Source of the DNA: Saccoglossus kowalevskii
Lineage: Eukaryota > Hemichordata > Enteropneusta > Harrimaniidae
Direction of reading: 5' to 3'
DNA length: 15,215 bases
Assembly: GCF_000003605.2 (NCBI RefSeq)
Contig: NW_003114962.1
Coordinates: 82,496-97,710 of the forward strand
In this document: piece after piece, positions 1 through 7,450 of the stretch
Numbering within the stretch: position 1 is the stretch's first letter
Layout: each line of letters begins with the position of its first letter
The notes under the pieces: model-generated
What the model saw: the letters and a program-made list of their open reading frames with translations, nothing else
Told to the model about the DNA's origin: nothing
Database searches by the model: none
Program-made: the position numbers and the translations under genes

Positions 1-506
1 ACCTACAATGATGATAATATTTAGTGATATAAATTGCCCTTAGCCTATACATGAGATTAAAGCACTCTTTGGCAATTTGGTTAAAATATTTTAGAAAATA
101 TTTGTCTGAAAATATTTTAAATTTAAGCATTATATAATATATAAATATATCCATGTTACAAACTGTCCACTTTAAAACTGATATTGTTTCATACAAGGGG
201 AGAGGGAATACAAGGTGTATACCATAATATAATATAAAGAGTACTCCTGTTTTATACTGTCCTTACATGTAGACTTTAATACAGGTTAACTTAAAGTTAT
301 AGTAAAAATAGGTTTAAAGATTTGAGTGTGGAAAAATGTGTGGTGAATATTGACGTGAAAATATGAAAAGTTCATTCATGCCACCGCCTTCACACTGTGG
401 AACACATACTGATCTATGATAACAGACTACATGGAAACTCTATAAATTTGAGCAATGTAACAACATAACTGGCATGTTATATAATCATACAGTGTCAAAT
501 ACTTAC
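1..506. other. AT-rich non-coding stretch left of the E2-like exon
   Basis: Very AT-rich sequence with no coding stretch I could support. If the E2-like exon at 507-546 belongs to a live gene, its next exon should encode a segment like SGTVCLDV and should lie here or beyond the left edge. I looked for that motif on the minus strand and did not find it. Most likely this is intron. Confidence 0.5.
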
Positions 507-546
507 ACTTCATCAATGTTAGGATGATATATTCTATTTAAAAAAC
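507..546 (-). CDS. UBE2H: Single internal exon of a ubiquitin-conjugating enzyme (E2), UBE2H-like
   Basis: Seen in the sequence: on the minus strand, a pyrimidine-rich tract ending TTTATTTCAG is followed by 40 nt and then the donor GT|GTAAGT. Read with one base borrowed from the previous exon, the exon encodes FLNRIYHPNIDE and leaves GT as the start of the next codon (Val). Known: the HPN-containing segment lies just before the catalytic Cys in E2 enzymes, and the order F-x-N-K/R-I-F/Y-HPNIDE is typical of UBE2H (yeast Ubc8), where the next residues are about SGTVCLDV. A Gly codon completed by the upstream exon would give the expected GF. The catalytic Cys would be in the next exon, outside this window. 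Odd: the preceding E2 exons (PYEGGVW and YPFKSPS type) should lie to the right on this strand, but I could not find them. It may be part of a gene with very long introns, or an orphaned exon copy. Another E2 subfamily is possible. Confidence 0.5.
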
Positions 547-2778
547 CTGAAATAAAGCAAAGAAGATATATTAAAAAAAATGAAATAATATCTTTAAATA
601 CAATAACAGTTTTAGTAATATTAACATTTACAATGCTAGTAGTATTTCATATTATTCTGTGACTTTCAAGAAATATGATTCAACATTCATTTTTTGAACT
701 ACATTTTACAACATACATGTTTGTCATTATTAATTTTGATGAATGTAGCAGCACAGTTATAAGTTCGGGATGATCATATTCATCACACTTGATATAGAAC
801 TGCCATGACAGTGTTATGTATGTACATGAAATGTAATTTAAACCCTAAATGTAATTAAACTCAGTCAGATCTACAGATATATAAATGTACTGAAGTGAAC
901 TAGTTAATAGCTAAAATTATAAAGAATGAGGAAATAAAAATGAATATAACCTATTAAATTATAATTCTAACAATTCCCTTAATTAATGTCATTATTAGCG
1001 ACAATATATTGTACTATGCAAGTGGGAACAAAATTAGCATACAAATATTACATAAAAGTCCAATAATTTATACTACAATTTGTTATTGTAGAAAAAAATC
1101 AAAAAAAAACACATTTTTTAACTATATATTAAATTGTACAATCATGTACGTTGCTTCAATACATTTAAAATGTGTTGTGTTTTAGAACTTTAATAGATCA
1201 AATTACGTGAGCAATTAATGTCAATTTTCCTCCAACAGAGCTAGAACTAATCTACACACAAAATAATCTTTTCTGTCTGGACAGCTTAGTGTTCAATTAC
1301 ATTTTTATTTGCATCAAAGCTTGTCATATTTGAATCAGAAATTTATGGAAATCATGCAAAAATGGATTTATAATGACAGAATGAAAACTCCTGTTATGAT
1401 ATTAGAAATGGTATAGTCTATTTCTACATAAAGCACAAATCAGACACCAGATGACAGTTTAAACAAAGAGAACAAATTAAGTCAGCTTTGCACAATGAGT
1501 CTGGTGAACCCTGACCTAAAAAAGTGACACCTGACAATGACTTCTCTTGTTAAAATGAAACAAACACGCCCATTGGCTGAAACCTTAATAGGATTTACTG
1601 GCAAGTGAACATGCAGAAGACAACTTAGAAGATGGCTGTCAATCATGAAACGTGAATTATGTATTCAATTAATTGAAACTGACAAGCAAAATTTGTTGTT
1701 AATTCACAGCAAACAATAGATGGCCGTATAATTACAGTACAAAAATGATTAATAAGTTATATGGACACATCCCCTGTCAGACCAAAATCTTGCTCAATGA
1801 TTAGAGTGCCCTCAAAAGAGTACATTGAGAGAAACCAGATTGTGAAACCAATAAATACATGTGCATGCAAGTATGTGTCTCGTGTATATATATATACACA
1901 CACATGTATATGGAACCTTGATACATGTCTGTGCTATGGATTTGATTCAAAATGGTGACGGGTCATCAGTTTGTTTTACATTCAAACATGCTCTTTTGTA
2001 ACCATTACTTCAACCATGCTTAGACTGATGGACGGTCACATAGCACACATCTCCATGGACAGGTGCACAGAGGCTAATCCATAAGCCCCTCATTTTTAGA
2101 CTGTGTCCAAACAAGAGCTAAACAAATTTGGTATGCTGATTGGAACAGGCACAACCTCTTCTGTAGACATGCATTATTTTAATCCTTAATAGCACATCTT
2201 TTTGAAACAATCATTAAATCAATAAACAGTCTACATAGTCTGAACAAACTCGGGCATGCATGGGAATTCAACATACCAAGTTTAGGTATATGTTAACATG
2301 AAGCACTAAGCTTGGCACGATATACAGACTACTGTATGACATGTGAGGATATATGGTTGTGGTGATAATAATAGCATGACACTGTACAGCTGTTGTACAA
2401 TATTTACAGGACATGGCATACATATACATGTATGTGGTTCATGGGTGTGGGTTACATGGTATACAGATACAGACAATTTCCAATTTAAAATACTACATAA
2501 ACTAGATATTTTTATTAGGATTTATTGTAAGAGATAATACAATTACTATTTGTGTTAATATTATAAAATAATAATTCCAGATCATTACTACATGCTCTTT
2601 GCATGAACATCAGAGTATAAGTTGACTTCAAGATTCCAAGTTTTGTTTAAGAGACACAATCACTATTTCACAAATTAAATATGGAATCAAATCATGAAAC
2701 AAATTGAAGTGTATTAGTAACAAACAAAGACGGATGGATGAATGGATAGAACACAAAACACAAGTCTCTGTTTTAGAC
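547..2778. other. 2.2-kb AT-rich non-coding stretch
   Basis: No exon could be supported on either strand. Short open stretches, such as 1761-1958 (+) and 2343-2537 (+), have biased, low-complexity composition and no recognisable domain. A TA/CA microsatellite lies at 1882-1911. I searched the minus strand here for the missing GULO motifs (HSPSDIACT, SDVTVAG, GTHNTG) and E2 motifs (PYEGGVW, YPFKSP) without success. Best read as intronic or intergenic DNA. Confidence 0.5.
1882..1911. repeat. TA/CA microsatellite
   Basis: An alternating purine-pyrimidine run (about six TA steps, then four CA steps, then TGTATATG). It is a simple repeat with no further significance visible. Confidence 0.8.
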
Positions 2779-2990
2779 TACTGTGGAATACTTTATTTTC
2801 GCTGGAATTAATTTTCGCTGAAAAGGCTTTTTGAGCGTTTTGTATGGAATTTATTTTCACTGATTTTTGATGAGTTTAATGTTAAATATAGGAAAAAAAG
2901 TATATTCGCTGGATTTTATTTTCACGTAATCATCCCTTCAGCGAAAATAGCGAAAATAAATTCCAAGCGAAAATAAAGTATTCTACAGTA
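2779..2990. mobile_element. MITE A: TA-flanked inverted-repeat element, 212 bp
   Basis: The left end reads TA-CTGTGGAATACTTTATTTTC and the right end, read in reverse complement, TA-CTGTAGAATACTTTATTTTC. The match continues through a second GGAATTWATTTTCGCT block, giving terminal inverted repeats of about 39 bp with a few differences. TA on both sides fits the target duplication of Tc1/mariner-type MITEs. The interior repeats the words TTTATTTTCGCT and TTCAGCGAAAA. There is no coding capacity. A second, inverted copy lies at 7270-7450. Confidence 0.75.
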
Positions 2991-3059
2991 TCTTTATCTG
3001 AGTCATCCCAAATTAGTGTCAAGTTTGTATAATTAATTATGATTCCATTTTATTAAAAA

Positions 3060-3994
3060 ACAAGCAGCCTATCGGCTGAGATAGCTCCGCTGTTAGCAAT
3101 GCACATTTCAATTAAAGAACTGAAGACATCTTTAGAAAATGAACAATATGTATAGTATCAAAGCAATCGGACAAAATTAGAGAATTGAAGATATCATCAC
3201 GAAATGAACAAATCTGAGAAAGGTCTACATGTAGTATCTATATATGTAATATCAAAGCAATTGAACATTTGGTTTTTAACAAGAAGTTGAAAATATCACT
3301 TTTTACCAAAAATTACAAAAATATTCACCAAAATTAGAGAATTGAAGATATCACAAAATGAACAAATCTGAGAAGAGGTCCACATGTAGTACCTATATAT
3401 GTAATATCAAAGCAATCGGACTAACGGTTTTTAACAAGAAGTCAAAAATATCACTTTTTACCAAAAATGACAAAAATATTCACCAAAATTAGAGAATTGA
3501 AGATATCATCACGAAATGAACAAATCTGAGAGAGGTCCACATGTAGTACCTATATATGTAGTATCAAAGCAATTGGACTTGTGGTTTTTAACAAGAAGTT
3601 GAAAATATCACTTTTTACCAAAAATGACAAAAATATTCACCAAAATTAGAGAATTAAAGATATCAATACAAAATGAACAAATCTGAGAGAGGTCCACATG
3701 TAGTACCTATATATGTAATATCGAAGCAATTGCACTTGTGGTTTTTAACAAGAAGTCGAAAATATCACTTTTTACCAAAAATGACAAAAATATTCACCAA
3801 AATTAGAGAATTGAACATGAAATGAACAAACCTAAGAGAGGTCTACCCAAGGTACATATACACCAAGTATCAAAGCATTCAGGCTTGTAGTTTTCAAGAA
3901 GTCGTCGAAAAAGTAAAACATTGACACGGACGACGACGACAGACAATCACTCATATGATAAGCTCCGCTCGACAAACTCGACAGCGGAGCTAAA
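3060..3994. mobile_element. Helentron/'pearl'-type non-autonomous element with tandem core repeats
   Basis: Seen: TAGCTCCGCTGT at 3082-3093 is repeated exactly, inverted, at 3981-3992 as ACAGCGGAGCTA. The 3' end forms a hairpin with a perfect 9-bp stem (AGCTCCGCT at 3961-3969, AGCGGAGCT at 3983-3991) and a 13-nt loop, followed by an A run. Between the ends are a degenerate partial core copy, four core units of 155-157 bp, a decayed fifth copy, and a short GAC microsatellite (about 3928-3944). Known: this layout (short terminal inverted repeats, internal minisatellite, microsatellite, 3' subterminal hairpin, A-rich flank) characterises non-autonomous Helentron/pearl elements, which are abundant in bivalves. 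No Rep/helicase coding sequence is present, so it would depend on an autonomous partner. The exact outer ends are uncertain by some 20 bp. Confidence 0.75.
3177..3900. repeat. Minisatellite core, about 157-bp units
   Basis: Units begin at 3177, 3334, 3489, 3646 and 3803, each at the word TTAGAGAATT, giving periods of 157, 155, 157 and 157 bp. The fifth unit is shortened and more diverged. Upstream, 3094-3176 is a partial copy with an internal deletion. Units differ by scattered substitutions and a few small indels. The repeat is the interior of the pearl-type element, not an independent satellite. Confidence 0.9.
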
Positions 3995-4164
3995 AAAATG
4001 AAATAAAAAATATGGGGTCCTGGATCACCATACTTGGTTCAGAGAAATGTACAAAATACAGTGAAAATAGCATGTTTTGTCTGTTTTAGGGCATTTTACC
4101 ATTGTTTCATATGGAACAGATATATCTCAATATCTTGCTCAATGACAGAAGTTGAAAAAAAAGA

Positions 4165-4347
4165 TACTGTAAAATCTGTATCAGAAACCGCGGCTTCTAT
4201 TAAAATGGACAATGCAATAGAGGGGATGTGGCTTCTATTAGAGCATCTACACATATGAGAAATGATGATTTTTTGGTTCTCAATCATTCATAAAGAATGG
4301 GTGCGACTTCTATAAGGGATGCGGCTTCTAATACAGATTTTACGGTA
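4165..4347. mobile_element. MITE C: TA-flanked inverted-repeat element, 183 bp
   Basis: The left end, TA followed by CTGTAAAATCTGTATCAGAA and then ACCGC, matches the reverse complement of the right end (CCGTAAAATCTGTATTAGAA, then GCCGC) with about three differences over 25 bp. TA lies on both sides. The interior carries several copies of a GGCTTCTATWA-like word in both orientations. The short reading frames on both strands (4034-4258 plus, 4096-4287 minus) run through this element and are not genes. The outermost bases resemble those of the 2779-2990 and 7270-7450 elements. Confidence 0.7.
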
Positions 4348-4867
4348 TATAGAGTTTTACAAGGTATTTTTTGATGTCCAGAAGTACCGGTATACAAAAA
4401 ATGATATTTTTAGTCAAATTTATTTAGAAAATTTCATTGTGATCTATGGAAACTGTCGCTAAAATGGCATTTTATGCATATTATTTCACCATTTTTTTTT
4501 TCAAAAAACAGATCAACAGTGAACCAAAATTGGCTGAATCGCAGATTAATGCCTACAGTTCAAAATAGTGATTTTGACTGATCAGAGTCTATGGTGGGTA
4601 ATTGAACATAGTGTAGTGAATTAGTTCACATACTGTTGACTAATAATAAAACGAATTATTATAAACAGATTTTGACACAAAATATTGACCTATTGAGAGC
4701 CTAACCTATTGAGCCAAATTTTTTTTTCAAGCTCAAAAACAAATTCAATATTGATTTTTGACTGAACAGAAAAATGTGACATTGCTCTAATTGCACAGAA
4801 TATTTGAAAACAATTTTTTTTTATATACAGATAATGCAGTTTTTCGCATCCTTGGCTACCAATGACT
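4348..4867. other. AT-rich non-coding stretch
   Basis: Poly-T and poly-A runs and a local direct repeat of CCTATTGAG (about 4690-4715). No exon, RNA gene or element boundary was recognised. It lies left of the GULO exons and is presumably within the following GULO intron. Confidence 0.45.
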
Positions 4868-4980
4868 CAGCGCATGTTCGAATTTCATGTAAACAAACAT
4901 TGTATTTCACAGAGTTATAATATACGTCGCTATGAGTCTCATATCAAACAGGACGCGGCGACCACCACCCTTTAATTTAT
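4868..4980. repeat. GC-rich short repeat, copy 1
   Basis: About 113 bp, from CAGCGCATGTTCGAATTTCATG to CCACCACCCTTTAATTTAT, that aligns along its length with 5185-5300. Shared words include GTTCGAATTTCATGTAAA, TACGTCGCTAT and ATAT-plus-CG-rich ends. It is richer in CpG than its surroundings. The left inverted arm seen in copy 2 is not recognisable here, so this copy may be truncated. Confidence 0.7.
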
Positions 4981-5161
4981 TCTACTAAAGTGAAGGAAAA
5001 TTTGAGTTGCAACTAATATTCAAACTGTTTTTTTATTTTTTTATCCCTTGTCTATTTTTATGCACTAGATACCAGCAGATACCATCTCCATACAGACGTA
5101 CAGTAACATTATGATTCCTCGATCGGCTACCTGTGCCCATACTGAAAGCATCAAATAAGTG

Positions 5162-5300
5162 ATTAAAGCGCGGTGGTCGTCATGCAGCGCGTGTTCGAAT
5201 TTCATGTAAATAAACAATGTATTTTACACGTGTTGTATACGTCGCTATAAGTCCCATATCGATCGGGATGCTGCGCGACGACCGCCGCCCTTTAAATAAA
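5162..5300. mobile_element. GC-rich short inverted-repeat element, copy 2
   Basis: The left arm (TTAAAGCGCGGTGGTCGTCA, then TGCAGC) is mirrored by the right arm, which in reverse complement reads TTTAAAGGGCGGCGGTCGTC and then GCGCAGC. This gives imperfect terminal inverted repeats of about 26 bp on an element of roughly 135 bp. The interior aligns with 4868-4980. It looks like a small MITE. No coding sequence is present, and the target duplication is not clear. Confidence 0.6.
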
Positions 5301-5462
5301 TATGCGACTCAATTTCATTATTATAATTAGAAGCAATTATGTTTGTCATTCTCCACCAATGACGTCAATGAGTTTACGATAACTCCCGACTTTTCATTGC
5401 GATACACACTATTACCCAACGCTGATCCTACGAACCATTGAGATAAATAGATTGTTACTCAC

Positions 5463-5570
5463 TCGCCTAATTTCGCCAATGTTCGTTGGTAGGAAATACA
5501 ACTCCGGTATGCACGAAAACGTGCGGGCCCAGTTTTGGAAAAGTTTTCCACGGATACCAGTTATCTGCAC
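5463..5570 (-). CDS. GULO: L-gulonolactone oxidase-like, exon with the conserved N-terminal segment
   Basis: Seen: minus-strand acceptor TTTTCTCGCAG, 108 nt open in phase 0, then donor CGA|GTGAGT. The 36 residues begin VQITGIRGKLFQNWARTFSC and continue to ELYFLPTNIGEIRR. Known: the GULO N-terminus reads [30 protein letters not shown] in rodents. The match to FQNWA-T--C-PE-Y--PT---E-R is strong and marks the start of the FAD-binding (PCMH/VAO-type) domain. GULO oxidises L-gulono-1,4-lactone to the precursor of ascorbate and in vertebrates is a microsomal membrane enzyme. The HSPSDIACT segment, with the His that binds FAD covalently, should start the next exon but is not found in the 5.4 kb to the left edge. 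The gene is therefore partial here. A related aldonolactone oxidase cannot be excluded. Confidence 0.75.
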
Positions 5571-5652
5571 CTGCGAGAAAACATCTCTATTAAATATGCG
5601 ACATGTTACAAAGTGGATATACGATTAATAACAACCAGCACGTGTATCTTAC

Positions 5653-5695
5653 CTCCCGACTCAGCGCCATGATGTTTAATAGAGGTTTCTCCTCT
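5653..5695 (-). CDS. GULO: GULO-like upstream exon with likely start codon at 5670
   Basis: Seen: the minus strand shows ATCATGGCG..., with the ATG at 5670-5668 in good context. It encodes MALSRE and ends at a strong donor, GGGAG|GTAAGA. The phase-0 end joins directly to the VQITG exon at 5570, giving MALSREVQITGIRGK. This length is close to the short leader before the FQNW motif in vertebrate GULO, so I take 5670 as the conservative start. The frame is also open upstream (EEKPLLNI) to a possible acceptor, GATAG|AG at 5697-5696, which would make the exon 43 nt and internal. That acceptor lacks a good pyrimidine tract. Then 5671-5695 would be coding rather than 5' UTR. Confidence 0.55.
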
Positions 5696-5699
5696 CTAT

Positions 5700-6563
5700 C
5701 AACAATTCGACCATAGAGGGCACTATGTTATAGGTCCACGTTGTTTTTGGGGCAGACGACCACCGGGGCAGACGATAACCAATGGAAGCACCAGACCACA
5801 TATACTTCCAGCAGCAGCCTGAGTAATTAGACTATCAATTAGGGAGAAATGCGAGTAATTCTATCATATTGTTATTTAAGAACAAATAAAACAACCTTAC
5901 ATGTAGGATCACCTGCGATATAGCTGCGTGATTTGATGCTAATTAGAATCAGATAGTCTGTGTACTCTACATGTCATTCACTTTTCCTATTTACAACTTA
6001 GTAATTAAAAGTTAAACCGCGTCAATGCATTTTAAAAATTCAGAGCTGTAATTATGAAACTTATTTGATTAATTATAACTACCTAACACGATTTGACTAG
6101 ATGACGCCCTCTGGTGTCAAGAATGAAAGATATTGGGGGTCATCAGCCTTATTTTCAAGAAATTGATTTTATTTTTAGTGGAAAGTCGCCATTTTGACAC
6201 TATTATAATGCTTTCACCATAGGTTCCTATGGCAGAGATATTATGCAATATCTCAAAATCTAGCCTGGTGACATAGGCTGAAAAAATTAATCAGTATTTT
6301 TTGTTCAGAATTATTTTAAAAATCTGGGTTTTAAAAAGTGTCAAAAAATGCAATTTTTCTTTAACATTGTGTTCTATGGAATTGTTTTAAAAATAGCGAT
6401 TATCAAGAAATATTATTTCTCAAAAATCTCAACTGTAACACACAAAATAATGCTATTTAATTGTACCATGGGACATTAGCTTCATGATTGTACATAATAA
6501 ACTAATGAACATTGTCGTGCGATTTATGACGAATTTTGTCAAAAATTATGAGTATAGCTTCTA
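5700..6563. other. Upstream or first-intron region of the GULO-like gene
   Basis: No exon was recognised. The region is less AT-rich near 5700-5800 (two GGGGCAGACGA words about 20 bp apart) and contains small perfect palindromes, such as CATAGG-TT-CCTATG near 6219-6232 and GATATT-ATGC-AATATC near 6236-6251. If transcription starts near 5700 this is promoter and intergenic DNA. If the 6729-6793 exon is real, it is intron 1. No TATA box or initiator can be assigned with confidence. Confidence 0.35.
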
Positions 6564-6620
6564 CCTTAAAAGGCGCTGGTCGCCGTGCTGGGCATGTGCG
6601 ACATTTGATAAACATTGATT
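6564..6620. repeat. Possible diverged third copy of the GC-rich short repeat
   Basis: TTAAAAGGCGCTGGTCGCCG, followed by TGCTGGGCATGTGCGACATT and ATAAACATTGATTTT, parallels the left half of the 5162-5300 element (TTAAAGCGCGGTGGTCGTCA, TGCAGCGCGTGTTCGAATTT, ATAAACAATGTATTTT). Similarity fades to the right. The minus-strand reading frame over 6502-6690 is explained by this repeat and is not proposed as a gene. Confidence 0.4.
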
Positions 6621-6728
6621 TTCCCACAATCCAATGCGATCTTCTAATGAAAATCATAAGTCTGAGGTTTGGCCTAGGCGCGACTTGCAATAATTACTGC
6701 CGGTGACATTCCAATCCTCTAAAAATAC

Positions 6729-6793
6729 CTAATTAAAGCTTGGTGACATCTCAGTTTGTACTTGTTGATCTGCGCAACAGTCAAAGTCGCCAT
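6729..6793 (-). CDS. Possible alternative first coding exon of the GULO-like gene
   Basis: Seen: the minus strand shows AAAGATGGCG, an ATG at 6793-6791 in near-ideal context. It is followed by 21 open codons (MATLTVAQINKYKLRCHQAL, then I) and two bases, AG, before a candidate donor, TTAG|GTATTT. The leftover AG plus A completes an Arg codon with the 5695 exon, giving ...ALIREEKPLLNIMALSRE in one frame. Inference: if spliced this way, the protein has a 30-residue N-terminal extension not usual for GULO. The phase match alone has a one-in-three chance, the donor is only fair, and the residues are not recognised. It could instead start a different transcript or be fortuitous. Confidence 0.3.
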
Positions 6794-7269
6794 CTTTGTT
6801 TATATGAGACCCATATATCTTGTGCATGCATGGCACGAAGACAAGCCTTTTAATATATTTAAGTAGTAGTTGACAACGTTGCATTGTTTAGATGCAGTTT
6901 TGGCATTTCAACTATTTAAATTTTCTAAAATATCTGGCATGTTTACATCGGGTGTCAAGAAAGGGAGAAATTGACATTGCAACTTTAAATACGCTCTCTG
7001 TCCTATATGCACAAAACCTTATGCAGGTACCAGCCAATGCCCCATATACGATACGACACAACACCTGTGACATTCTCAGGGGGGGGGGGGGTTACCATAC
7101 CAACCAGTATGAGGGGAATCATAGTTATGTTTCAAATGGACAAAGAATAACTTCTCTGATTCTCATGAATCAAACAGGTCATATTTTTTGTGTTGATGTC
7201 ATGATTTTGAACTAGTGCATATTTAATAAGACTGTTCTTGAAAAACTGTTTCAAGGGTGAGTTATTGAT
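6794..7269. other. Intergenic stretch with poly-G run
   Basis: No supported gene. The plus-strand reading frame at 6892-7215 contains a translated poly-G tract and has no domain, so it is not accepted. The stretch separates the start of the GULO-like gene from the repeat at 7270-7450. Confidence 0.5.
7079..7091. repeat. Poly-G homopolymer, 13 G
   Basis: Thirteen consecutive G on the plus strand. Its true length is prone to sequencing error, and in DNA or RNA it could form G-quadruplex or other stacked structures. Confidence 0.9.
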
Positions 7270-7450
7270 GAATTTTTCGCTGAAGGAATGATTCAGTGAA
7301 AATAAAATCCAGCGAATATACCAGTACCTTTTTATCTCTATATTTCACATTCAACTCGTCAAAAATCAGTAAAATAAATTCCATACAAAAAACCCAAAAA
7401 TATCTTTTCAGCGAAAATTAATTCCAGCTAAAATAAATTATTTTACGGTA
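7270..7450. mobile_element. MITE B: second, inverted copy of the 2779-2990 family
   Basis: The sequence aligns with the reverse complement of 2779-2990. Shared words include TTCGCTGAAG-GAATGATT, GTGAAAATAAAATCCAGCGA, CTATATTT-ACATT, GTCAAAAATCAGT and TTTTCAGCGAAAATTAATTC. The right end, TTTTACGG-TA, corresponds to the TA-CTGTRGAATAC end. The left outer arm is missing or very diverged, so the copy is truncated on that side. There is no coding capacity. Confidence 0.75.

Noticed and set aside
507-546. Assigning the E2 exon to UBE2T, with MALSRE (5670) as its first exon
   Set aside because: MALSRE joins in phase to the GULO exon at 5570 instead, and FLNRIYHPNIDEV fits UBE2H better than the UBE2T sequence RFLTPIYHPNID.
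731-812. Minus-strand open stretch FYIKCDEYDHPELITVLLHS after a CAG acceptor-like site
   Set aside because: It does not match GULO, E2 or any family I recognise, and no phase link to neighbours could be made.
4034-4287. Overlapping short frames on both strands
   Set aside because: They run through MITE C, and their symmetry comes from its inverted repeats.
4940-4980. Minus-strand GGTGGTGGTC as the missing GULO VGGGHSP motif
   Set aside because: It belongs to the GC-rich repeat, which has the same sequence at 5271-5297, and HSPSDIACT does not follow.
6502-6690. Minus-strand frame of 62 codons with Arg/Cys-rich residues
   Set aside because: It overlaps a probable diverged copy of the GC-rich repeat and has no recognisable domain or splice sites in phase.
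6892-7215. Plus-strand frame of 107 codons
   Set aside because: It includes translated poly-G, has no domain, and composition is not coding-like.
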